From contig JAOAPN010000004.1 in the NCBI GenBank assembly GCA_025462885.1, positions 62,001-126,000 of the forward strand: a stretch of DNA of 64,000 nucleotides, given 5' to 3'. Positions 43,513 through 53,287 of this stretch are shown piece by piece. Made by a program: the position numbers and the translations under genes. Within the stretch, counting starts at the first letter, position 1. Each line of letters begins with the position of its first letter. The DNA comes from Acidobacteriaceae bacterium. Lineage in GTDB: Bacteria > Acidobacteriota > Terriglobia > Terriglobales > Acidobacteriaceae. Below the pieces are notes generated by a model, which was not told where the DNA came from, did not search any database, and saw only the letters and a list, made by a program, of their open reading frames with translations.

Positions 43513-45525
43513 ATGCCAATGACTCCCGCAAGCATGCCTGCAAAGCGCTCCATTCTCCTGCTGCTGGGCGGTCTTGCAATGATCCTTCCTGGCATGGTGC
43601 ATGCACAGGATCAGAATGAATCTCTCGGCCCGAAAGATAATGTTCGCTCCAACGCTCCCATCCCTCTGGTCGCGGAGATGAAGGCCCTGCACTCTGCTGT
43701 ACGGCCGGAACTGGCCGGCATCCACCCCCGGGTGTACTTCACATCCACTGAGTTGGATCATCTGCGAACCGAAGCCCATGGGCCTCAGCGTGTGTGGTGG
43801 CAGCAGCAGTTGAGCCACGTCCGCGCCCTACAGGGTCCACCTCCGCCACCTCCGGCGGAGACACGCCGGGCGCAAAACGATGTTGCATTCGCCATCGCGG
43901 AGGCCGCCTTCGCTTACAAGATCGAAGGCGACGCAAAATATCTCACTGCCGCGAAGGCCTATATGGACGCGGCGGTAAGCTACGAGGTCTGGGGCTACAG
44001 CTTCAGTAAACCCAACGTCGACCTTGCCGCCGGCCATCTGCTCTACGGGATGGGAGTGGGTTACGACCTGCTCTACAACGATCTCACTCCCACTGAACGC
44101 GCCCGCTATCGCACCAAGATCACCCGCCAGGCGAAGCTGCTCCACGCTTTTTTTGCGCCGCGCCCGGGACGTAGTTGGGCCTACAGCCAGAACCACACTT
44201 TTATTCCGATGGCAGGCCTCGGAGTTGCTGCCTACGCGCTCTATGGGGAGGTGCCTGAAGCGGCGCAATGGGCGGCTCTGACTCGTGCCATCTATCAAAA
44301 AGTCCTCGCGACCTACTCCGCAGATGGCTACTACTACGAGGGATTCGAATACTGGATCTTCTCTACTCCGTGGATCATTCACTACCTTGACGCGCACAAG
44401 CATGCTACCGGTGAGGACCTCTTCGATCAGCCCGGGCTACGTCTCACCCACCTTTACGCTGCCCACAGCCTGACCCCGGGCGGCCAGACCATGTTCGACT
44501 TCGGCGATGTCTTTGAAGGTCCTCAGACTCGCGCCAGGATGGGTGACGACTACGCCCGAAGCCACCCGAAAGGGCATTTCGAGTCGAACTACAACATCCT
44601 CTATGATCTCGCCGCCCGGTTTAAAGACCCGGAGATCCAGGGGGTCGCCGACTGGATGCGCAGCATGGGCCACACGGGCCAGGAGGAGTGGTGGACGCTC
44701 GCCTGGCGCAACCCCGCGCTTACGTCAAAGCCAATTGCCCAGCTTGCGACCTCGCATCACTTCAAGGATCACGACGTCATCTTCTGGCGCAATAGCTGGG
44801 ATGCAAACGCCACCGCTTTTGCATTCAAGTGCGGTCCGCCGGGAGGGCACCACACGGCTGACCTCATGGCTAAAATACCGGACTGGCATACCGAGCAAGG
44901 TCACGCCCATCCTGATGTCAACAGCTTCATTCTCTGGGCGCATGGTCAGTACCTCACCGGAGACTCAGGCTACGCTGGCGTCCCCAAAACGATCGAACAC
45001 AATACTTTGCTGGTAGATGGCAAGGGGCAAGGACACGAAGGGAAAGGTCACGACGCCTGGGCGGATTTCCCGTATGAGCGACTCAATCAGGTCCATATCA
45101 CGAAGGCTCTCTTCACTGCGAAGACCTTCGAGGTCGAAGGCGAAGGAGCCTTCGCGTATGACGTGTCCCTGGGACTGAAGCGGTATCGCCGCCATATTCA
45201 ACTGGATCAGGCAAGCCACATTGCGATTGACGACCTTGTCGAAACCGATGCACCTCGCACTTTGAGCGAGGTGCTCCACTCGGACACCACGGTTCAGGCA
45301 GCGGGGGACCAGGCCTTCCGTTTCAACATGAACGGAGCTGTCCTCGATGTTGCGTTGCAATCACCCAAGCCTGCGTCGACCTTGATCGAGCCAAATATTG
45401 TGATGGGACCCGGACGTCCCGGCTCAGTAGACAAGGGGTCTCTCGAACCGCGCGGAGAGCGGGTCGTTGTCACAACTCCCACCCCGGTCAAGTCCGCGGA
45501 GTTTCGCTGGGACCTCCGCTTTTAG
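43513..45525 (+). CDS. Heparinase II/III-family polysaccharide lyase (alginate/uronate lyase-like)
   Basis: 670 residues from ATG 43513, 8 bases after GAGGAT; a signal peptide runs MPAKRSILLLLGGLAMILPG to about residue 31. An N-terminal (alpha/alpha) barrel is visible (WWQQQLSHVRAL, LYGMGVGYDLLYNDL), with the likely catalytic Asn227-His228 (YSQNHTFIP) and tyrosines 273-275 (DGYYYEGFEYW). A beta-sandwich of the heparinase II/III type follows (FKCGPPGGHHTADLM, H464/H466 in QGHAHPDVNSF, LTGDSGYAG). Relatives cleave alginate, heparin-like or other uronate polymers by beta-elimination. It is 51 bp before a TonB receptor and divergent from an MFS-SDR operon, so a secreted or periplasmic oligouronate lyase is the best guess. 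Confidence 0.85.
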   Translation: MPMTPASMPAKRSILLLLGGLAMILPGMVHAQDQNESLGPKDNVRSNAPIPLVAEMKALHSAVRPELAGIHPRVYFTSTELDHLRTEAHGPQRVWWQQQLSHVRALQGPPPPPPAETRRAQNDVAFAIAEAAFAYKIEGDAKYLTAAKAYMDAAVSYEVWGYSFSKPNVDLAAGHLLYGMGVGYDLLYNDLTPTERARYRTKITRQAKLLHAFFAPRPGRSWAYSQNHTFIPMAGLGVAAYALYGEVPEAAQWAALTRAIYQKVLATYSADGYYYEGFEYWIFSTPWIIHYLDAHKHATGEDLFDQPGLRLTHLYAAHSLTPGGQTMFDFGDVFEGPQTRARMGDDYARSHPKGHFESNYNILYDLAARFKDPEIQGVADWMRSMGHTGQEEWWTLAWRNPALTSKPIAQLATSHHFKDHDVIFWRNSWDANATAFAFKCGPPGGHHTADLMAKIPDWHTEQGHAHPDVNSFILWAHGQYLTGDSGYAGVPKTIEHNTLLVDGKGQGHEGKGHDAWADFPYERLNQVHITKALFTAKTFEVEGEGAFAYDVSLGLKRYRRHIQLDQASHIAIDDLVETDAPRTLSEVLHSDTTVQAAGDQAFRFNMNGAVLDVALQSPKPASTLIEPNIVMGPGRPGSVDKGSLEPRGERVVVTTPTPVKSAEFRWDLRF

Positions 45526-45576
45526 CAGTCGAATGCAGCAGATATGGCACAACGAACTTAGTTCTAGGAGGTTGGT

Positions 45577-48500
45577 ATGAAAACCGTACGAACAAGAATT
45601 TTAGCAACCCTGGTCGCTCTACTCAGTTGCGCCGCAGCCACTGCTCAGATCACAACAACAACTCTCTTCGGCACTGTCACAGACACCAGCGGAGCCGTCA
45701 TTCCGAACGCCACGGTCACGCTCGTCCAGACCGAGACGAACTTAACCCGCACTCTGGCTGTCAAAGAGGATGGTTCGTACCGCGCCGAGTTCCTCCCTGT
45801 CGGGCCTTACGCCGTTAAGGCGGAAGCGGCTGGCTTTAAAACCTTCGAGCGTAAAGGCATCACCCTGACGGTGACTGCGTCGGCCCAACTGGACCTTGTT
45901 CTCACGGTTGGAGCAACGACGGATACCGTAATTGTTACCAGTGAACTTCCGTTAGTGAATGCCTCGAATGCAACTTTGGGTCGCACGGTCGACAACAAGG
46001 AGATTGATAATCTTCCATTGGTCAATCGAAATGTCTACCAACTGTTAACGCTAACTGCTGGCGTACAGTCGGCGACCAGCGCGAACAATCTCGGGTATCC
46101 CGAGCAGCACACCATCATCAACGGCTCGAGCGACGGGACGGTCGGGCAGGTCAGCTATTATTTGGATGGCGGCGTCAATATGAGCGGCTTACGCAACACG
46201 GGCAACATCCTGCCCAACCCGGACGCCATCCGTGAATTCGTAGTGCAGACCAACAACTTCAGCGCCCAGTTCGGACGGACCTCAGCGGGCATCGTGACCG
46301 TTCTTACCAAGTCCGGCACCAACTCCGTCCATGGGTCAGTATTTGAATTCAATCGCAACACTTCGTTCAACGCGACAACACACGGTTCCACCAGTAAGTT
46401 GCCCTACCATCGCAACCAGTTCGGAGCGACCGTCGGAGGGCCCATCTTTCATGACAAGGCTTTCTTCTTCGGCAGCTACGGTGGCTTGCGCCAATCCACA
46501 AGCTCACCTCTCACGAGTGCCATCGTCCCGACGGCGGCGCAGCGAACCGGTAATTTCAGCGCCAACCTTCCCACCTCCAGCGGGGTCATTGGAACGAATT
46601 GCAATCAGACACTCTCTGCAGCAGATAGAACTGCGGGCAACTTCATCGTCTGTAATCCTGTGACCCGGCAGCCCTACCCGGGCAACCTTATCCCTAACTC
46701 CGCGCTCGACCCCGCCGTGCAGAACATCATCGGCCGCAACATTCCGCTGCCCAACTTCGGTGCCACCGGTTGGAATGGATCTGTCACTGTGCCACAACAG
46801 ACAGACGAGTTCCTCGTAAAGGCCGACAGCTCTCTCGGCCAGAGTCATCGCGTGACTGCCAGTTACTTTCAGACAAACGGAAATAGTCGCCAGAGTCCCG
46901 GCGGCAATCTCCCCTGGTCCTTGCAACTCTTCACCTGGCGTCAGCAGAACGGCAATCTCAGCGACACCTGGAGCATTAGTTCCCGAACCGTCAACCAATT
47001 CTGGGTCGGCTACTCGCGCATTCTCGCTGCCCGCACCAACACGCCAACCGGTTCTCTCGCTGACTTCGGTTCCACCTTCTCCCCGCAGGGTCCCGCAGGG
47101 TTGCCACAGATCACCGTCACCGGATATTTCACGCTCGCACAGTCCATCGCCGGTCCCAAGGCAGGCGCCAACGTCTACTCCTTACGAGACATTGTCAGCA
47201 CGACTCGTGGCAAACATACTTTGTACTTCGGTGCCGAAGGCGCGCTTGAGAAAGACGCACAGAATACATTGCTGAACAACTACGGCGTCTTCGCTTTCAC
47301 AGCCAGTACATCCGCCAAGACCGGGAACGCACTCGCCGACTTTCTGGTCGGTCGCCCCAACACCTTCAACCAGGATGCTCCAGTTTACGCAAACAACAAC
47401 TACTGGAACTATGGCGCCTTCGCACAGGACGACTACCGTATTACGCCTCGTCTTACCGTCAACCTCGGTCTTCGCTACGACATCCAGACTCCTCCGACCG
47501 ACTCTCTCAACCGCGTCTCCACCTTCAAACAAGGTGTTCAGTCCACCGCTGTCCCGGGTGCCATTCTCGGCCAGCAGTTCTATGGTGACCCCGGCGTCAG
47601 CCGAACCATTGTCCCGACGCAGAAGAACCACTTCTCTCCGCGCATCGGCTTCGCGCTCGATCCCTACGGCAACGGTCGCACGATATTTCACGGAGCAGCC
47701 GGCCTTTTCTTCGGAAGCATCGGAGGCAACCAGTTCGGGTTGATGTCCAATGCACAGCCGTTTGATGTACGCGCTCAGTACAACAATGTTGTTTCCGTAA
47801 GTAACATCTATGCCACCGACCCTACGGACTTTCCCGGCGGCGTCTCTCCCTATCCCTACGTCTATGATCCAAAAAATCCGCGCTACATAAAACCAGCATC
47901 ACTCGTAGTCTTTCCCACGGACTACAGATGGCCCTACAACTACCAACTGAACTTTGGTGTTCAACAACAGATCACAAGCACTCTCGCTCTGGGTGTCAGC
48001 TACGTGGGTGCCCTGGCTCGCAAGCTTCCGCTTCAGATCGATCACAATTATCCCGTCTACAACGCAGCCAACCCCACGTTGAACGTAACGTCGGTCACAA
48101 GCGCGTCGCCCGCAGGCGCAGTCGCAACCAATAATCGTCGCCCCATCCTCCCCGGACAGATCTCGACTCTGTTCTTCGTGGAGTCTGGACAGTCTTCGAA
48201 CTATCACGGACTTCAGGTGACGATAGAAAAGCGTCTCAGCCACCACCTTGGCTTCAAGGGTTACTACACCTGGAGCAAGACCCTCGCCAGTGCCGCGATG
48301 GACAACAACAGCCTCGCGAATCCGTTTGAGGACTACAACAATCCTGGTCTGGACAAACAGCGCTCGGACTTCGATCAACGTCACACCTCTGTCTCATCCA
48401 TCGTGTATCAACCGGACTATTTTTCGGGCAGCAATCGCTATGTCAAAGGTCTTCTTAATGGTTGGACCCTTACGGCTATTGTTACCCTTCAAAGCGGCGC

Positions 48501-48960
48501 TCCCTTTGGTGTCACCGCCGGCTCGGACCTGAACGCGGATGGCAACAGCAATGATCGCCCCAACCTTATCGCCGGTAAGGCACAGCAGATCAACAACACG
48601 AATGGTTCCCGCACTGCCTCGATGGCGAAGTGGTTCGATACCTCAGCCTACTGCGTCTTCAGCCCCTCTTCTCCTGCGACCTGCCCAGGTGCCGGACCAG
48701 CAGGATCTTCGGGAACGGTCCGCCCCAACTCCGTGGACGCGCCCGGTATTCGTAATATCGACGCATCGCTCTTCCGCGATTTTGGCATCTACGAGCGTGT
48801 GAAGTTCCAATTTCGCACCGAGGTTTCCAATGTCTTCAACCTCACCAACCTCGGTGTGCCAAATAGTGCTTTCAATTCTGCCAACTTCGGCAAAATTACA
48901 GGGAGCGCAAGCGGATTTCCAAACCGTCAGATCCAGCTTGGAGGAAGGATTTTGTTCTAG
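45577..48960 (+). CDS. TonB-dependent outer-membrane receptor, Oar-like
   Basis: A 1127-residue outer-membrane receptor; AGGAGG lies about 5 bases before ATG 45577. The signal peptide (LATLVALLSCAAATAQ) precedes a carboxypeptidase-regulatory-like domain (LFGTVTDTSGAVIPNATV), a plug (IDNLPLVNRNVYQLLTLTAG, YYLDGGVNMSG) and a beta-barrel that ends with RQIQLGGRILF. It is downstream of the lyase on the same strand, probably cotranscribed. GAACTTAGTTC (45554-45564) is a small palindrome in the short leader. It would take up the lyase products or the polymer itself. Sequence differs clearly from the two other receptors of the window, so recent tandem duplication is not indicated. Confidence 0.92.
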   Translation: MKTVRTRILATLVALLSCAAATAQITTTTLFGTVTDTSGAVIPNATVTLVQTETNLTRTLAVKEDGSYRAEFLPVGPYAVKAEAAGFKTFERKGITLTVTASAQLDLVLTVGATTDTVIVTSELPLVNASNATLGRTVDNKEIDNLPLVNRNVYQLLTLTAGVQSATSANNLGYPEQHTIINGSSDGTVGQVSYYLDGGVNMSGLRNTGNILPNPDAIREFVVQTNNFSAQFGRTSAGIVTVLTKSGTNSVHGSVFEFNRNTSFNATTHGSTSKLPYHRNQFGATVGGPIFHDKAFFFGSYGGLRQSTSSPLTSAIVPTAAQRTGNFSANLPTSSGVIGTNCNQTLSAADRTAGNFIVCNPVTRQPYPGNLIPNSALDPAVQNIIGRNIPLPNFGATGWNGSVTVPQQTDEFLVKADSSLGQSHRVTASYFQTNGNSRQSPGGNLPWSLQLFTWRQQNGNLSDTWSISSRTVNQFWVGYSRILAARTNTPTGSLADFGSTFSPQGPAGLPQITVTGYFTLAQSIAGPKAGANVYSLRDIVSTTRGKHTLYFGAEGALEKDAQNTLLNNYGVFAFTASTSAKTGNALADFLVGRPNTFNQDAPVYANNNYWNYGAFAQDDYRITPRLTVNLGLRYDIQTPPTDSLNRVSTFKQGVQSTAVPGAILGQQFYGDPGVSRTIVPTQKNHFSPRIGFALDPYGNGRTIFHGAAGLFFGSIGGNQFGLMSNAQPFDVRAQYNNVVSVSNIYATDPTDFPGGVSPYPYVYDPKNPRYIKPASLVVFPTDYRWPYNYQLNFGVQQQITSTLALGVSYVGALARKLPLQIDHNYPVYNAANPTLNVTSVTSASPAGAVATNNRRPILPGQISTLFFVESGQSSNYHGLQVTIEKRLSHHLGFKGYYTWSKTLASAAMDNNSLANPFEDYNNPGLDKQRSDFDQRHTSVSSIVYQPDYFSGSNRYVKGLLNGWTLTAIVTLQSGAPFGVTAGSDLNADGNSNDRPNLIAGKAQQINNTNGSRTASMAKWFDTSAYCVFSPSSPATCPGAGPAGSSGTVRPNSVDAPGIRNIDASLFRDFGIYERVKFQFRTEVSNVFNLTNLGVPNSAFNSANFGKITGSASGFPNRQIQLGGRILF

Positions 48961-49075
48961 ACCTGCTTAGGACGAGTCCCGTCTTATAGTCGCCTGATGG
49001 ATTGCCTCGTATAGACCCAAATCCTTGCTTTGGGAGGGACGGGTTTTAGAATGGGTGTTAACGAGGTGTTTTGCG

Positions 49076-49384
49076 ATGGGTCTGAGCGACGAAGATTTTG
49101 AAGTGATGTGTCCGGATTGTGGGGGGATGCTGAAGATCGATCCGGTGACACGGTCGGTGATTGCTCACACTCCTGCTCCGAAGAAGAAGATGTTTGAGGA
49201 TTTTGGTGAGGCGGGTCGCGCTTTGCGGGAGGCGGATGCGCGGCGGGATTCGCTGTTCGCCCAGAGTGTGGAGGCGCAGCGGAATAAGGATGATGTGCTC
49301 GCAAAGAAGTTCGCCGAAGCAGTGAAGAAGGCGAAAGAGAGTCCGCTGACGGAGAGGCCGCTGCGGGACTTTGACCTCGACTGA
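49076..49384 (+). CDS. Small CxxC protein, unknown function
   Basis: 102 residues from ATG 49076 with a GAGG motif 9 bases upstream; the frame extends to 49025. The N-terminus MGLSDEDFEVMCPDCGGMLK carries a single CxxC knuckle, similar to half of a zinc ribbon, then TRSVIAHTPAP. The rest is highly charged and predicted helical (AKKFAEAVKKAKESPLTERP), ending RDFDLD. No enzyme motif is visible. A single CxxC could bind zinc as a dimer or be an incomplete ribbon. It is in an open region between the TonB receptor and the PQQ dehydrogenase, and I cannot assign a role. Confidence 0.7.
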   Translation: MGLSDEDFEVMCPDCGGMLKIDPVTRSVIAHTPAPKKKMFEDFGEAGRALREADARRDSLFAQSVEAQRNKDDVLAKKFAEAVKKAKESPLTERPLRDFDLD

Positions 49385-49547
49385 TCGCCTGGACTGGCAA
49401 AGGGATTGAATCTCAACGTCCGCAGTTTTTAGAAGAGGAATCTGGAGGATGGTTCAGGCTCTCGCCCAAGCCTACCTCCATGTGCAATACTTCTCACCGT
49501 CGGCTTCGAACGAATTTTCGGGAGTTGTTGGAGTTTTCTTGCCAATC

Positions 49548-51116
49548 ATGATGCGTTTTTCCGCGAAGAATCTGCTGGGCGTTACGTCCTGTGTTGCGCT
49601 GGCGTTTGCGGCCGGCTTGCCTGCTCAGGCCCAGAATGTGGATGCGAAGCTGCTGCTGCATCCGACGGTGGATAGCTGGCCGGGATACCACGGCGACTAC
49701 TCAGGACGGCGGCATAGCGATCTCAAGCAGATCACTCCTGCGAACGTGAACACCCTGGGACTCGCATGGGCCTTCCAGACCGACCAGCCGGCCAGCATCA
49801 AGGCGACACCAATTCTGGTGGATGGAATTCTGTACTTCACCGTACCGGACCAGTTGTGGGCCGTAGACGCGCGCTCGGGACACCAGATCTGGCACTACCA
49901 ATATCCGCCCAACAAGGGCGACCACATCGGCCAGCGCGGCGTTGCGATCTATAAGGACTGGATTTACTTCATGGGACCGGACTCGCACATGGTCTCGCTT
50001 AACGCGAAGGACGGCAAGGTGCGGTGGAACATCGCCGTAGCCGATGCCACCAAGGGCTATTGGACGACCATGGCTCCGCTGGTTGTGGGGAACCACGTCA
50101 TCGCTGGGGTAGGCGGGGATTTGGATAACATTCCGATGTTCCTGCAATCCTTCGATCCTGAAACCGGCAAGCTACAGTGGAAGTGGGACGTCGACCCCAA
50201 CGTCGGCAAGCCCGGAGCAACGACCGGTGGCACCACCTGGATCCCCGGAACCTACGATCCTGATCTGAACCTGATCTTCTGGGGAACTGGAAATCCGACC
50301 CCTGTGCTCGCAGGCGACGCTCGCCCCGGCGATAACAAGAACACCTGCAGCATCGTCGCGCTGAACCCCGACACCGGAAAGCTGGTGTGGTCGTATCAGC
50401 CCGTTCCGCACGACACCCATGACTGGGATGCCGTCGAGATTCCGGTATTGGTCGATGGAATGTTCAAAGGCAAGCAGCGCAAGATGTTGATGCAGGCTGC
50501 ACGCAGTGGTTACTTCTTTGTTCTCGACCGCGCTACCGGAGAAAATCTCCTGACCAGCAACTTCGTCCCGGTGAACTGGGCGAATGGCTTGGACAAGAAG
50601 GGCCAGCCGGTGCCGAACCCTGCCAAGGATCCCGCTCCCGATGGCCGCCTGATTGCACCGGATGAGGCCGGCGCCACAAATTACCGCTCGCCCAGCTTCG
50701 ACGCCAAAACCGGCCTGTTCCTCGTAAGCGCTCACCCGGCCTACAGCCTGTACTTTACGAAGCCAGCCGACGGAACCTACGGCTGGGCCGGTGCGGACTA
50801 TGGCCTCTGGGGCAAGGGCGTTCTCGAAGCGATCGACTACCAGACAGGCAAGATTCGCTGGTCCCACGAACTGGGCCAGGGCAGCCCGGGCGCCGGAATT
50901 CTCACCACCGAGACCGGCCTGACGATCACCGGCGATACCCGCGGCAACATGCTGATTCTCGACACCAAAGACGGCAAGACGCTGTGGCATGCCGGGCTGG
51001 GAACGCCGATCCGGAACTCGCCCATTACCTATGAGCTGGATGGGCGGCAGTATGTGATGACTGCGAGCGGAAGTGTCTTGTTTGCCTGGGCTTTGCCAGC
51101 TCCGATAGGGAAGTAA
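49548..51116 (+). CDS. PQQ-dependent (quinoprotein) alcohol dehydrogenase, possible lanthanide type
   Basis: About 522 residues from ATG 49548/49551, where a signal peptide begins (MRFSAKNLLGVTSCVALAFA, cleavage after PAQAQ); ATG 49449 would add 33 residues and has better Shine-Dalgarno context, so the start is open. Eight-bladed propeller repeats (tryptophan docking motifs such as LNAKDGKVRW, LNPDTGKLVW, DTKDGKTLWHAG) and NYRSPSFDAKTGLF are typical of the methanol/ethanol dehydrogenase family. The active-site segment PHDTHDWDAVE aligns the catalytic Asp292 with an Asp at +2 (D294), as in XoxF. Only one cysteine is in the mature chain, so the usual vicinal disulfide is absent. No cytochrome c domain is attached. 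Substrate and metal are inferred. Confidence 0.82.
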   Translation: MMRFSAKNLLGVTSCVALAFAAGLPAQAQNVDAKLLLHPTVDSWPGYHGDYSGRRHSDLKQITPANVNTLGLAWAFQTDQPASIKATPILVDGILYFTVPDQLWAVDARSGHQIWHYQYPPNKGDHIGQRGVAIYKDWIYFMGPDSHMVSLNAKDGKVRWNIAVADATKGYWTTMAPLVVGNHVIAGVGGDLDNIPMFLQSFDPETGKLQWKWDVDPNVGKPGATTGGTTWIPGTYDPDLNLIFWGTGNPTPVLAGDARPGDNKNTCSIVALNPDTGKLVWSYQPVPHDTHDWDAVEIPVLVDGMFKGKQRKMLMQAARSGYFFVLDRATGENLLTSNFVPVNWANGLDKKGQPVPNPAKDPAPDGRLIAPDEAGATNYRSPSFDAKTGLFLVSAHPAYSLYFTKPADGTYGWAGADYGLWGKGVLEAIDYQTGKIRWSHELGQGSPGAGILTTETGLTITGDTRGNMLILDTKDGKTLWHAGLGTPIRNSPITYELDGRQYVMTASGSVLFAWALPAPIGK

Positions 51117-51408
51117 AGCAAGTTGCTTATCGATCTACAGGGAAAATTAGAAGTCTCCAGCGCGTGAAGTCGTCTCACGCGAAGCGTCCAATACCCCGCG
51201 AAGTGGCGCCTGCCCGGCGTTAGGGCGAACTTCTATCACCTGCCATCGGCTACCCATTCAAGAAATTCGCTGCAAGCAGCATGCTCGCTGGCTAAACAGG
51301 TATCTGCTTTGTTCGTCTGATGACGTCGAAATAGCAGCATATTCCCTTGCAATCAGATATTGACTCCCGGAAAGCGGCTTTGTCTCCTGGAGACGGTAGA
51401 CTGAAGAG

Positions 51409-53235
51409 ATGCCACCGATCTTAAATGCGCAGGGTTTAACCAAGGCTTTCGGCGCAACGCCGTTGTTTCGCGAAATTTCTTTTACCGTAAATGATGGAGA
51501 CCGCATCGGCCTGATTGGACCGAATGGTGCGGGCAAGTCCACCTTGCTGAAGGTTCTAGCGGGGGACGAGGACGCAGATGCAGGCGATGTCGCGATCCGC
51601 AAGCGTGCCCGCGTCGGATACGTACGACAGGAGTCGACGTTTGCGCCGGGCTTGACGGTTCGCGATGTGCTGGAGCGCGCGCTGGTCGAGGCGAAGGTCG
51701 CCGAAGGCGAGCACGAGGGCCGGCTGCGTGAGACCAGCGGGCGAACCGGTTTTCCGGACATGAAGGCCGAAGCGGCGAAGCTCAGCGGAGGCTGGCGCAA
51801 GCGGCTGGCGATCGCCGAGGCAGTCGTGACGCATCCCGATGTGCTTCTGCTGGACGAACCGACGAACCATCTGGATCTCGCCGGAATTGCCTGGCTGGAA
51901 GAGCTCCTGAACCAGGCCGACTTCGCCTGCGTCATGGTGAGCCACGACCGGTACTTCCTGGAGAACGTCGCAACCGAGATGGTCGAGCTGAACCGCGTCT
52001 ATGCCGATGGCCTGTTGCGCGTGAAGGGCAGCTACTCGAAGTTCATTGAGGGCAAGCAGCTTTACATGGAGGCTCAGAACAAGCTGCAGGATGCGCTGAA
52101 GAACCGCGTGAAGATCGAGGTCGACTGGCTGCGGCGCGGCCCCAAGGCTCGAAGCACCAAGGCGAAGGCCCGTATCGACAACGCCAACGATCTGATCGGC
52201 CAGCTCAAGGAGGTCAACTCGCGGGTGCAGACCTCGTCCGCCGGCATTGACTTCTCGGCGACCGACCGGCAGACCAAACGGCTGGTGGAGTTTGAAGATG
52301 TGAGCTGTGTGCTCGGCGACCGCAAGATCGTCGAGGGGCTGAACTTTCTCGTGACCAGCGGAATGCGCGTGGGTCTCGTAGGCCCGAACGGCAGTGGAAA
52401 GACGACGCTGCTGCGGCTGCTGACCGGTGAGCTTGAGCCCACCAGCGGCACGCTGAAGAAGGCGAGTTCGCTGAAGATTGTGTATTTCTCGCAGACGCGC
52501 GAGCTGGACGAAAATCTCACGCTGCGCCGTGCGTTGGCGCCGGACTCGGACTCGGTGATGTACCAGGGACGGGTCGTACACGTAGCCAGCTACGCGACCA
52601 AGTTTCTGTTCACCAGCGAGCAGTTGAACCAGCCGGTTGAGCGGCTGAGCGGTGGTGAACGAGCCCGCGTGCTGATCGCGAAATTGATGCTTGAACCCGC
52701 CGATCTGCTGCTGCTGGACGAGCCCACCAACGACCTGGACATCCAGACGCTGGAGATCCTCGAAGAGAGCCTGCTCGAATACACCGGCGCACTGGTACTG
52801 GTGACCCACGATCGTTACATGCTCGACCGGGTCTCGACCGTAGTGCTTGGCCTCGACGGCAAGGGCGGTGCGCAGACCTTCGCGGACTACGGACAGTGGG
52901 AGCAGTGGCGCGGCGAGAAGGTCGAAGAATCAATCATCCCCGGCCAGGCCGGCACAGCCGTTACCTCCGGCGCAAAGGGTGCTGTCGAAAACCCCGCTTC
53001 GGCTGGCGGGAAGAAGAAGCTGTCCTACCTCGAGGCCCGCGAGTTTGCAGGCATCGAAGCAGCGGTCGATGCCGCGGAAGATAGGCTGCAGGCTGCCCGG
53101 GAATTGATCGACGATCCGGCAGTCGCGGTCGACGCACCCAAGCTGACCGAGGCTCTCGCCGAGATGGACGCCGCGCAGGAAGCTGCCGACAAGCTCTACG
53201 CGCGCTGGGCGGAATTAACCGAGAAGGCCGGATAA
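51409..53235 (+). CDS. uup: ABC-F family ATP-binding protein, Uup-like
   Basis: A 608-residue soluble tandem-ATPase. First domain: Walker A GPNGAGKST, signature LSGGWRKRLAIAE and Walker B VLLLDEPTNHLD; second domain: GPNGSGKTTLL, LSGGERARVLIA and LLLLDEPTNDLD. An interdomain linker with a basic helix (RRGPKARSTKAKARIDN) and a C-terminal coiled-coil tail of about 80 residues (AAVDAAEDRLQAARELI) match Uup. ABC-F proteins act on ribosomes, and Uup also links to DNA transposition and replication phenotypes in E. coli. The upstream 292-bp gap (51117-51408) contains a 7-bp stem hairpin (51161-51181) but no other recognisable element. The start is as given. Confidence 0.93.
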   Translation: MPPILNAQGLTKAFGATPLFREISFTVNDGDRIGLIGPNGAGKSTLLKVLAGDEDADAGDVAIRKRARVGYVRQESTFAPGLTVRDVLERALVEAKVAEGEHEGRLRETSGRTGFPDMKAEAAKLSGGWRKRLAIAEAVVTHPDVLLLDEPTNHLDLAGIAWLEELLNQADFACVMVSHDRYFLENVATEMVELNRVYADGLLRVKGSYSKFIEGKQLYMEAQNKLQDALKNRVKIEVDWLRRGPKARSTKAKARIDNANDLIGQLKEVNSRVQTSSAGIDFSATDRQTKRLVEFEDVSCVLGDRKIVEGLNFLVTSGMRVGLVGPNGSGKTTLLRLLTGELEPTSGTLKKASSLKIVYFSQTRELDENLTLRRALAPDSDSVMYQGRVVHVASYATKFLFTSEQLNQPVERLSGGERARVLIAKLMLEPADLLLLDEPTNDLDIQTLEILEESLLEYTGALVLVTHDRYMLDRVSTVVLGLDGKGGAQTFADYGQWEQWRGEKVEESIIPGQAGTAVTSGAKGAVENPASAGGKKKLSYLEAREFAGIEAAVDAAEDRLQAARELIDDPAVAVDAPKLTEALAEMDAAQEAADKLYARWAELTEKAG

Positions 53236-53287
53236 ACAAGATCTCCGAGTCCTGGCGGCATAGCTTCGCTGGTATGCTGCTGGGACT

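Noticed and set aside
51161-51181. 7-bp stem hairpin CGCGTGA/TCACGCG in the gap before the ABC-F gene
   Set aside because: Too short and without a T tract or conserved context; not enough to call a terminator or regulator.
51556-52809. 417-residue open frame on the minus strand inside the ABC-F gene
   Set aside because: Antisense shadow of the tandem ATPase; composition (many His, Gln, Val) is that of a complementary frame.
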